This document shows positions 9,901 through 14,914 of a stretch of 14,914 bases of DNA, piece after piece; within the stretch, counting starts at the first letter, position 1; each line of letters begins with the position of its first letter. The DNA lies in the NCBI GenBank assembly GCA_003645915.1, contig QNDG01000003.1:1-14914 (forward strand). Reading direction: 5' to 3'. The stretch comes from Candidatus Zhuqueibacterota bacterium (GTDB taxonomy: Bacteria; Zhuqueibacterota; QNDG01). Both the position numbers and the translations under genes were made by a program. Below the pieces are notes generated by a model. That model was not told the origin of the DNA. It saw only the letters and a program-made list of their open reading frames with translations, and searched no databases.

Positions 9901-10011
9901 TGAAAGAGGCACAAACACAAAAACAAAAGCCAATAAAATCAGTAATGAAAATTTATTTTGTAACTGCAATTGTAATTGTAACCATTTTCTCGTGAGTTTG
10001 ATTTTTCGCAT
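6997..10011 (-). CDS. Peptidase MA-like metallopeptidase fused to TolB propeller and BamA-like outer-membrane barrel
   Basis: The likely product is 1004 aa. After an N-terminal signal sequence (about 1-39), residues about 45-260 form a gluzincin peptidase-MA-like domain with an intact zinc site: HEFTH at 142-146 and the downstream third ligand Glu202 in WFAEGMAQY. Residues about 330-620 contain TolB/PD40 WD40-like blades (repeated SPDGRYIYFSSD-type strands). The C-terminal third is a beta-barrel with an Omp85-like feature, FAGGLDGLKGYPFYSIEG, as in BamA/TamA surface-antigen domains. The barrel would sit in the outer membrane with the peptidase and propeller in the periplasm. The start is uncertain: the ATG at 10011 gives a 59-nt overlap with the upstream gene but a poor ribosome-binding site, while the ATG at 10053 has a better GAGG 9 nt upstream but gives a 101-nt overlap and an unusually long n-region. 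Substrate unknown. Confidence 0.85.
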   Translation of the reverse strand: MRKIKLTRKWLQLQLQLQNKFSLLILLAFVFVFVPLSGQMPEYNHPELTWKTIKTEHFEVHFHNGTLRTAELVAEIAEEVYPQITELYNFKPDTKVHFIIKDYDDNSNGASYYYDNKIEIWAPPMNFHLRGTHNWLRDVVTHEFTHIVSLGAAMKFTRRIPAVYLQYISYEKEKRKDVIHGYPDRIVSLPVAGTSVPMWFAEGMAQYQRKGIDFDWWDSFRDMVLRDAVLNNNMLSPAEMEVFGSSSLRNELVYNQGLALVTYISRFYGEEKIAELAQAMGSVKRMSFSSACKKVLGKTEKQLYSEWKAWLKSGYKKGTEKIRQNLSGYDMIFSESSGNFYPVFNSDGSKVLFLTNRGSGYFSVLNLALYDFETGKVEIIAQYADLTAGFSPDNKKIIFGRKHRVKHGSNVFDLFVLDLKTRKEKLLTRNQRARSPVWSADGKKIVCVTEKDGTSNLVLMDPEGKNRKQITDFSCGEKIYTPRFFPQSNKIVFTLSKNGVGRDIAVMDISGENFNYLVKTLNDERDAFPSPDGRYIYFSSDATGIFNIYKYDIKTHTTEQLTNVLGGAFMPCVNSKGEIVFSLFHDTGYNIAFIKSPSGVSGASSSYLSPFWKKTDAYIFAEKAEKYDDCSDRKSFGNYSDYEMTYSKMLFFPRLVYDFPGEIKAGAYFTGSDVLDRFSVIGGAAINRIKDADIFSVFTYRRFAPTLFLEIYHQIRHTSELDSKFRFDLTEVDLGGDIRLGTRSALRTFYSFTRYNAGMTFKDRGIEHKFTYTYHIGNRIGLKYQYIKITPARFSRIAPNSGLKTYMLTEHAWNRFLKGFEVNSNYGTIVEQYDKYSFNRYELKLVKYLPGLSYRHGIMAGLKAGVVDAPVDDFYNFFAGGLDGLKGYPFYSIEGTKFLQFDFSYRAVLFSDMKLRMGFLQLRDMALSMYAQAGNAWSSKNLPDMESFKKDAGVQFRLTMNAFYSFPMCFYFDVSYGFDKFVNKKQQYGGEYRTYMGLMFDFPD

Positions 10012-13000
10012 GCACTCTGCAAAAATATATCCCGCTCTGAACATTTTCCACATTCCACACTACCTCATTATTTGTAAGACCTGTTCCCGGGCCTCTGAAC
10101 TTGTCAACCAGATTGCCTTTTTTCAGGTCAATTATTTCAATAGAAACTTCCGCATCTTCGTCTAACCAGTACCGGATTACAGTAAAACTGCCTTCCACAG
10201 GATTGGGATAATTATATACTGACTTATCCGGCATAAAATCTCCTGCTTTCTGTTGTGCGTGCCATTCCATTTCCACGTATGAAGTATGAGACGGGTCGTG
10301 AAATTCCGCCGGCCACGGGAAATCTGTTTCTGACCATTGTGAATTAATATCCCACACATTTAAATAACCATTTGACGAAACATGCAGGATCTCAACATCT
10401 CCGTCATCATCAATATCAGCAAGAAATGGAGCTGATTTGTTTTCAGATCCTGCTGTCAAAGGAAACCCTTCAACTGCTGAACCGTCTGATGAAAAAACCT
10501 GAATAGTACCGTCTGATGAACCTGCAATTATTTCCGGATTTCCGTCAGAATTTATGTCCCCGGAAACAGGAGAAGATAAATATCCTGTGCCCCATGATGC
10601 AGGAAAGTTATTAACTGGAGTACAATTACTTCCAACAGCCCACACATTGTTCTTTGCAGAAAACAGAATTTCCTGTGCACCGTTATTATCAAGATCCGAG
10701 ACAGCAGGCAAAGATACGTTCTCTCCGGTTCTTGCAAAACCGAAAGAATGTACAATATCCTTATCCTGAGATACTGTCACAATTCCCATATCTCCGGATA
10801 TAACTACAAAACCATTATTTTCTGAAGAAGATTTATAAACAGCAGCTCCTGATGCAGTCCCGCCCGAATAAAAAACATCCTGCTTTTTAATATTACCATT
10901 TAAATCAATAACGAAAAATGTTCCGTCCTTAAGCAGAACAAATATCTCATCAGCAGAATATTTTCCTATTGAAACAACAGACGAACTGCCTGTATTTATC
11001 TCCCATTCTGTATCTCCGGACAGAGAAATTTTATAAACAGTTCCTTTTGAGTCTCCGGCAAAAAGATTTTGTTCTACTACACTTAAAAATAATATATCAT
11101 CCGTTCCCTGCCATGTAAAAATTTCATCAAACATGCTGTTATTATCTTTATCTTCAAAAGACCATAATTTTACAATTCCGTCTTTTACCGCCCCGGCAAT
11201 AAATGCATGAGATGTATCTGTTGCAGGAACAACAGCAGGAATACATGTAAACTCTTCCTCTGCATCAATACAGCACGGAATGTTTATGGTTTCTGTATTA
11301 TTGTTAATGGTTTTTTCTGAAATCTGCAATATATTATCCGAACCGGGCAGGCCGTCGGCCCTCCAGCAGAATACTTTCCCCTCTTTTACAGGCACGAGTA
11401 CCGATTTATTCTCTCCTTTTAAAGGAGCAACTGCAATAATTCCCAGCGGTTCAAACATACTGCTGAATCTTACAGGAAATCCTTTTTGATAAATGTCTGA
11501 TTGCATAACACATGTCATAACAGAATCTGTTTCCGAAAAATCTTTGAAAACCAGATGAAAATTACCGCCGTCATAACTGCATGTATTAGGATAAGAGTCG
11601 GGAGTAAATTCAACAACATCTTTTTTGTTTACCAGCTTGTTGATCTCGTTGTTTTTATACCATGCATCATGCATTACACCGAACTCTGCTCCCGCACCGC
11701 CGGATAAAAACCCGTAAACTTCACCTATATCCTGAGCTCCGTCCGCTTCTTCAAGATCAACTCCGCGGTGATTTATATTCGAATTTATCTCATTTGCAGC
11801 AATTTTGTCCTTTATCACATTCTCATCTATATGCCAGATAAGAATGCCTGAACCCGGCAGATCAAAATCGTATTCATCAGCAGAGACTATTACTCCCGTA
11901 CCGATTGAATCATTAACAATTATACTTCCGTTACTGTTAAAAACGACTCTTTGTCCCTTATCTGTTATCCCTACTGCGGAACTGTCCCTGTTTATATCGT
12001 TTTGTCTGTTCTCAAGTAAAAAATATTCATGATCATTTATTATTGCTTTGTAAATTTTGTTTTTCTTGCTTGTAAGGCTTGAACCTATAACCAGGGTATC
12101 TCCGGGTTGAACTATTACCGGATTTTCCCAGCCCATATAATACTTTGTCCATGCACAGGGCTCTGCAGGAAGCAGGCCTGAAAAATTGCCGGAGCCCTGA
12201 TCCATCAGTCCCCATCTGCCAATTCCGCTTCTTCCTGTTTTTGTATCCCACATTGCAGGCATACCAAGCTGGAATCCGAAAATCAGGGCGGATGTTCCCA
12301 AAAGTCCTATTTCGTATCCTTCCTGGCTCTCTGTTTCAGGCAGAATAATACATTCCTTAATTATGTGACTGCCGTTTTCAACAGATATTCCGTCAAAATC
12401 ATCGCCCTTTATTTTAACCATATCCTGCAGTGAAATAAATGCTGACGGTATATCATCAGGTGTTGGATCATAGGAAAGGTCTACATCTCTGCCGACTCCT
12501 GCGTGATAAATTACATAGACATCATATTCGGAATACTTTACATTAAGCTGATCACCCTTAAGAAAGGTTTTACACGCCAACTCTACCAGTCCTGTGTCTG
12601 ACGGAACTGTTGAAAAAACAGACATAGTATCTGTAAGCTGAATAATCTCATCAAAAACAGAATAATTTATAACAAGTTTCCCGCCGGAAACCTTATAATA
12701 ATAATTTTTTAGTGCAAGAAGCTGGCTTTCAAAATATGCCTTATTGTGAGGAGGTGGATCAATAACAGGCGAAGAAGGCAAACTTGTATCAAATGTTCCG
12801 TCTCCGGTTGTAAAAGGATCCGTATCTTTTTTAAACTGGACGCGAAGTGCTAAAACCTTTACTGTGTCAGGCCTATCTGAAATAAAAAGATTCTCTGTCA
12901 ACATCCCGTTTTGAAGAATATACTTTTTACCTTTTACAAGATTTAAGTTTGACAGGGATCTTTCGTGGAGGTTGAGTCTTGTCCTGATTTGCTGTGAATA

Positions 13001-13057
13001 AAGTGTTGAAATTATCAACCCTGAAATTAACACAGACAGCAATATTCTCTTTTTCAT
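9953..13057 (-). CDS. M6-peptidase-like pseudo-protease with FG-GAP propeller and T9SS sorting domain
   Basis: The likely product is 1034 aa and secreted. The signal peptide is about residues 1-22. Residues about 60-330 resemble the M6 (immune inhibitor A-like) metalloprotease family: VKVLALRVQF, YFESQLLALKNYYYKVSGG, and after the active site GRWGLMDQGSGNFSGLLPAEPCAW with KYYMGW. The expected HEFGH is replaced by LIFGF at 258-262, so both zinc histidines and the catalytic Glu are absent. A propeller follows, with calcium-type FG-GAP blades DLDNNGAQEI (~788), DINSDGNPEI (~834) and DIDDDGDVEI (~881). Residues about 947-1034 are a T9SS type A sorting domain (YPNPVEG). The ATG at 13057 is chosen because the in-frame GTG at 13090 lies inside a terminator hairpin; AAGGTG precedes 13057 closely. 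Probable role: surface binding or scaffold protein rather than an enzyme. Confidence 0.86.
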   Translation of the reverse strand: MKKRILLSVLISGLIISTLYSQQIRTRLNLHERSLSNLNLVKGKKYILQNGMLTENLFISDRPDTVKVLALRVQFKKDTDPFTTGDGTFDTSLPSSPVIDPPPHNKAYFESQLLALKNYYYKVSGGKLVINYSVFDEIIQLTDTMSVFSTVPSDTGLVELACKTFLKGDQLNVKYSEYDVYVIYHAGVGRDVDLSYDPTPDDIPSAFISLQDMVKIKGDDFDGISVENGSHIIKECIILPETESQEGYEIGLLGTSALIFGFQLGMPAMWDTKTGRSGIGRWGLMDQGSGNFSGLLPAEPCAWTKYYMGWENPVIVQPGDTLVIGSSLTSKKNKIYKAIINDHEYFLLENRQNDINRDSSAVGITDKGQRVVFNSNGSIIVNDSIGTGVIVSADEYDFDLPGSGILIWHIDENVIKDKIAANEINSNINHRGVDLEEADGAQDIGEVYGFLSGGAGAEFGVMHDAWYKNNEINKLVNKKDVVEFTPDSYPNTCSYDGGNFHLVFKDFSETDSVMTCVMQSDIYQKGFPVRFSSMFEPLGIIAVAPLKGENKSVLVPVKEGKVFCWRADGLPGSDNILQISEKTINNNTETINIPCCIDAEEEFTCIPAVVPATDTSHAFIAGAVKDGIVKLWSFEDKDNNSMFDEIFTWQGTDDILFLSVVEQNLFAGDSKGTVYKISLSGDTEWEINTGSSSVVSIGKYSADEIFVLLKDGTFFVIDLNGNIKKQDVFYSGGTASGAAVYKSSSENNGFVVISGDMGIVTVSQDKDIVHSFGFARTGENVSLPAVSDLDNNGAQEILFSAKNNVWAVGSNCTPVNNFPASWGTGYLSSPVSGDINSDGNPEIIAGSSDGTIQVFSSDGSAVEGFPLTAGSENKSAPFLADIDDDGDVEILHVSSNGYLNVWDINSQWSETDFPWPAEFHDPSHTSYVEMEWHAQQKAGDFMPDKSVYNYPNPVEGSFTVIRYWLDEDAEVSIEIIDLKKGNLVDKFRGPGTGLTNNEVVWNVENVQSGIYFCRVHAKNQTHEKMVTITIAVTK
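9958..9981. repeat. Four tandem hexanucleotides inside a two-gene overlap
   Basis: On the plus strand the 24 nt read TTGTAA, CTGCAA, TTGTAA, TTGTAA. The repeat is translated in two frames on the minus strand: as LQLQLQLQ in the signal region of the barrel peptidase (residues 11-18) and as part of TITIAVT, the last strand of the upstream sorting domain. Six-nt units change length without shifting either frame. Confidence 0.7.
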
Positions 13058-13079
13058 ATGCACCTTGCAAAATTTAAAA

Positions 13080-13107
13080 AAATACCCCACAGCAGTGCGG
13101 GGTATTT
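13080..13107 (-). terminator. Intrinsic terminator after the PorV-like gene
   Basis: AAATACCCC (13080-13088) pairs perfectly with GGGGTATTT (13099-13107), a 9-bp stem with a 10-nt apical part that may add two pairs. Read on the minus strand the stem runs into seven T residues (13082-13076). It ends the PorV-like transcript, whose stop is about 50 nt upstream, and lies only 18 nt before the ATG of the next gene, so downstream expression may depend on read-through. Confidence 0.75.
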
Positions 13108-13157
13108 AAGTTCATATTTTTCTCATTTCGGTTTAAACACAAACAACTCTTTTAAGA

Positions 13158-14225
13158 CTAAAACGCTGCCGAAAGACTGAACCGCATTGTATCAGATAAG
13201 GGGTGTCCCTGCTCTGCAGCAATATAACCGAAATCAAACCTGAAGTTTGAATACTGAAGTCCCGCGCCAAAAGAAGGGTATTTTACTCTGCCTTCTTCAT
13301 CATAGTAATATCCTGCACGTAAAAATATCATCTTGTTATATACATATTCCGCGCCAATAGAGCTTACAAGCTCTCTCATCTGAGTAGAAAAGGGCTCATT
13401 TGTCCATGCGGTAAATACTGCTTTATAAAAAGGATCTGTACCGTTTTCATTTCTGACAACAAGAAGTTTATTTGTATCAATACAAATTGTTAATTTGTTG
13501 AATTCCGTATCAATAACCTTGTACGCAACACCCAGCTTCAGATTTGTAGGTAAGGGGTCTGCCTGTGCTGCATCAACATATGTTATTTTTGGGCCCAGAT
13601 TTGAAAGATTCATACCAAATGACAGACCTTTTAAAAAAGATGCTTTGTACAAAAGACCAAGATCAACAGCAAAAGAAGATGCAACACCTGATCCCTGTTC
13701 TGCTCCTGCTCCTACAGGTGAAAGGTGGCTGTAGATGTATTTTGCATTAACACCAAAGCCAAAATTACTACTTATTTTTGTTGCATATGAAAGAGTAACT
13801 GCCATGTCCCAGCTCTGAAACTTTCCCAAGACAATTGGGTTCCCGCTTTCATCTAATTGTTCGCCTGTTTGAGTTTGCTCTCCCATATTCAAAAATGTAA
13901 TACTTCCGCCTATGGTTCCTCCAAGACTCGGAACATTTTGCTTATAAGCAACAAAATCATAGAACATATCTGAAACCAGCTGAGGCAGCCAGTTTGAATG
14001 CATAAGAGTTATTTCTTTGCCCTGCTGAAAAGCCAATCCTGCCGGATTCCAGAATACTGCAGACGCATCATCAGAAAGTGCTACAAATGCTTCACCCATA
14101 CCTGCAGCCCTTGCACCAGGAGAGATCATTAAAAACAACACTGCTGCCTGGCTTACAGCAAACAGATTAGCAGAAAGCGTAACTACCATAATTACAACCA
14201 AAGCACTTACAAAAAACTTTTTCAT
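13158..14225 (-). CDS. PorV/PorQ family outer-membrane protein
   Basis: The 355-aa product has a signal peptide (about residues 1-23, ending SANLFA) followed by the hallmark of PorV-family proteins, ISPGARAAGMGEAFVALSDD and then ASAVFWNPAGLA (34-65). The remainder is a beta-barrel of the FadL-like type ending in a C-terminal Phe (RFSLSAAF). In the T9SS, PorV is the outer-membrane shuttle that takes CTD-bearing cargo from the translocon to the sortase PorU; other family members such as PorQ have related roles. FCB genomes often carry several paralogues, so this copy may serve particular clients. The start at 14225 is preferred over an upstream in-frame start at 14279 because GGAGGTGG lies 5 nt before it and the signal peptide then begins MKKFF. 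It has its own promoter, a structured leader and a terminator. Confidence 0.88.
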   Translation of the reverse strand: MKKFFVSALVVIMVVTLSANLFAVSQAAVLFLMISPGARAAGMGEAFVALSDDASAVFWNPAGLAFQQGKEITLMHSNWLPQLVSDMFYDFVAYKQNVPSLGGTIGGSITFLNMGEQTQTGEQLDESGNPIVLGKFQSWDMAVTLSYATKISSNFGFGVNAKYIYSHLSPVGAGAEQGSGVASSFAVDLGLLYKASFLKGLSFGMNLSNLGPKITYVDAAQADPLPTNLKLGVAYKVIDTEFNKLTICIDTNKLLVVRNENGTDPFYKAVFTAWTNEPFSTQMRELVSSIGAEYVYNKMIFLRAGYYYDEEGRVKYPSFGAGLQYSNFRFDFGYIAAEQGHPLSDTMRFSLSAAF

Positions 14226-14230
14226 TGTTT

Positions 14231-14238
14231 CCACCTCC
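14231..14238 (-). promoter_or_regulatory. Shine-Dalgarno sequence of the PorV-like gene
   Basis: GGAGGTGG on the minus strand lies 5 nt upstream of the ATG at 14225. It decides this start against the longer open frame beginning at 14279. Confidence 0.8.
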
Positions 14239-14306
14239 AAAAAAAAATAAAACCGAACTCTCAGGGTTACAAGAACCAACCGTAAACATTACCCCGGACT
14301 CGGTTT
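14239..14306 (-). promoter_or_regulatory. Structured 5' leader, possible attenuator, of the PorV-like gene
   Basis: Read on the minus strand, AAACCGA (14306-14300) pairs with TCGGTTT (14256-14250) and is followed by TTTTATTTTTTTTT-type sequence directly before the ribosome-binding site. Between the arms lie two shorter stems, GTAA/TTAC and GGTT/AACC, so the leader could fold into a multibranched structure closed by a 7-bp stem. The T-run after the closing stem resembles a terminator. I do not recognise a named riboswitch class. Confidence 0.4.
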
Positions 14307-14356
14307 AAAAACAAAAAACGCCCGCTAATGTAATGGATTTACCAGACTCTTGTAAC

Positions 14357-14386
14357 ATTATACTAACTATTTAATTAATCCATCAA
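14357..14386 (-). promoter_or_regulatory. Sigma70-like promoter for the PorV-like gene
   Basis: Read on the minus strand, TTGATG (14386-14381) and a perfect TATAAT (14362-14357) are separated by 18 nt. Initiation would be near 14350, giving a leader of about 125 nt that contains the structure at 14306-14239. The surrounding DNA is AT-rich, as expected of a promoter. Confidence 0.55.
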
Positions 14387-14623
14387 CCATTAACGAACGA
14401 ATATAGGCATTCTCCTGTCTAAACCATATTACTCGAAAAAAGTTATTAAATAATATTATTAATGTCAAGTTTTTTTTCAATGTTATTATAAAAATTTAAC
14501 TCTACGCTGAAATGTGAAAAACAAGAATAAAGGTTTAAGTAAAAAGGATAAAACAAAAAATTGGGATAAGTGTTCTCTCACAAAGCCCGCAACGGACGCA
14601 AAAAACGCAGAGGAAAAAAGTAT
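14387..14623. other. AT-rich non-coding stretch
   Basis: No convincing gene lies here. It contains a perfect 12-bp palindrome AATAATATTATT (14449-14460), a run of eight T (14471-14478), and an A-rich segment (14580-14620) with recurring ACGCA and CACAAAG words of the sort often seen in dispersed intergenic repeats of FCB genomes. The short frames across it lack coding character. Confidence 0.5.
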
Positions 14624-14650
14624 GGGCAGACCTGGATGTCTGCCCTTTTT
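14624..14650 (+). terminator. Strong hairpin with T-run, intrinsic terminator shape
   Basis: GGGCAGAC (14624-14631) and GTCTGCCC (14638-14645) form a perfect 8-bp GC-rich stem with a 6-nt loop, followed by five T residues on the plus strand. On the minus strand a six-T run follows after ATAC, so it could act weakly in both directions. No plus-strand gene ends just upstream; it may terminate a minus-strand gene located beyond the window, or an unseen small RNA. Confidence 0.55.
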
Positions 14651-14655
14651 CTCCT

Positions 14656-14681
14656 GCACCCTTCGGCTCCGCTCAGGGTGC
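14656..14681. repeat. Imperfect palindrome of the dispersed REP-like type
   Basis: GCACCCT (14656-14662) and AGGGTGC (14675-14681) are perfect inverted arms around a 12-nt GC-rich centre with CGG and CCG. Elements with a GAGCGGAGCCGAAGGG-like core are common in many bacterial intergenic regions, from memory of such sequences rather than any search. It lies 6 nt beyond the terminator hairpin. Confidence 0.5.
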
Positions 14682-14810
14682 GGATCAGCAACAAAGTGAA
14701 CAGGGTTAAGGATCATATGTGGTATAAAGGTATAAGATATTTCTCCGGCATCTGTTTTTTAATTTGTGTTAACCATGTCCGGCCTTTGAAGGATTCGTGG
14801 ATCAAAAACT

Positions 14811-14914
14811 ATAATGATCAGAATCGGGATGAGTCCCGATTTTCTTTAAGAAAAAATATAATGATCAGAATCGGGATGAGTCCCGATTTTCTTTAAGAAA
14901 AAATATAATGATCA
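14811..14914. repeat. 47-bp tandem repeat with embedded inverted repeat, running off the window
   Basis: Two identical units (14811-14857 and 14858-14904) and the first 10 nt of a third (14905-14914) are visible. Each unit begins ATAATGATCA, contains the 8-bp inverted repeat AATCGGGA, loop TGAG, TCCCGATT, and ends with the near-palindrome TTTCTTTAAGAAA in an A-rich context. The copies are exact, so the array is recent or under homogenisation. It continues past the right edge. Confidence 0.85.

Noticed and set aside
12145..12348. Short antisense frames inside the large minus-strand genes, such as this one
   Set aside because: They are shadows of conserved coding sequence, lack ribosome-binding sites and show no protein-like composition.
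13058..13090. Upstream GTG start for the pseudo-protease, adding 11 residues (GYFFKFCKVH and so on)
   Set aside because: The GTG and the next codons lie inside the terminator hairpin and its T-run. The ATG at 13057 gives a standard MKKR signal peptide and has a nearby AAGGTG.
14226..14279. N-terminal extension of the PorV-like protein from an in-frame start at 14279
   Set aside because: It would place 18 odd residues ahead of a standard signal peptide, spans the leader structure, and lacks a ribosome-binding site, whereas GGAGGTGG precedes the ATG at 14225.
14239..14306. TPP riboswitch, because CTGAGAG and GGGTAATG words occur in the leader
   Set aside because: The two words are in the wrong order relative to the TPP consensus, the flanking conserved elements are missing, and the downstream gene has no link to thiamine.
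14570..14896. Open frame of 108 codons on the plus strand at the right end
   Set aside because: It runs through a terminator hairpin, a palindrome and the 47-bp tandem repeat, whose period shifts the frame. It has no ribosome-binding site and no recognisable domain.
14811..14914. CRISPR array
   Set aside because: The whole 47-bp period is identical between copies, with no variable spacers and no cas genes in the window.

Overview
The window looks like chromosome from an uncultivated, AT-rich Gram-negative bacterium of the FCB superphylum (Bacteroidota/Chlorobi-like lineages such as Cloacimonadota, Calditrichota, KSB1, Marinimicrobia or WOR-3-type phyla; I cannot choose between them). The evidence is the combination of two very large secreted proteins ending in a type IX secretion (T9SS) type A / FlgD-like C-terminal sorting domain (YPNPFN and YPNPVEG signatures), a PorV/PorQ-family outer-membrane protein, and a peptidase-MA/TolB-propeller/Omp85-like barrel fusion. 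No mobile element, phage gene, rRNA or tRNA was seen.

Layout. On the plus strand, 19-3300 encodes a secreted C39-like cysteine peptidase with a T9SS sorting domain, followed by a 247-nt gap with a possible promoter and then a diacylglycerol-kinase-family lipid kinase (3548-4462). The rest is on the minus strand, read right to left: a sigma70-like promoter (14357-14386), a structured leader, a PorV-like porin-fold protein (14225-13158), an intrinsic terminator (13107-13080), a 1034-aa T9SS-exported M6-peptidase-like/FG-GAP protein whose zinc site is destroyed (13057-9953), an overlapping peptidase-MA + TolB propeller + BamA-like barrel protein (10011-6997), two short paralogous DUF5683-like membrane proteins (6976-6215 and 6200-5478), and, after a 115-nt gap, an RmlD-like SDR reductase (5362-4442). 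The 3' end of the SDR gene overlaps the 3' end of the lipid kinase gene by 21 nt, convergently.

How the genes may work together. The four genes from 13057 to 5478 are packed as an operon (overlap, 20-nt gap, 14-nt gap). They encode a secreted pseudo-protease with a calcium-type FG-GAP propeller, an outer-membrane barrel carrying an intact HEXXH metallopeptidase, and two small membrane proteins. PorV is the T9SS component that delivers CTD-bearing cargo to the cell surface, so its position directly upstream makes sense, although a terminator separates it from the operon. I infer a cell-surface protein-handling module; its substrate is unknown.

The right-hand 690 nt (14226-14914) hold no convincing gene. 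They contain the porV-like leader and promoter, a strong hairpin/terminator, a dispersed-type palindrome, and a 47-bp tandem repeat with an embedded inverted repeat that runs off the window edge.
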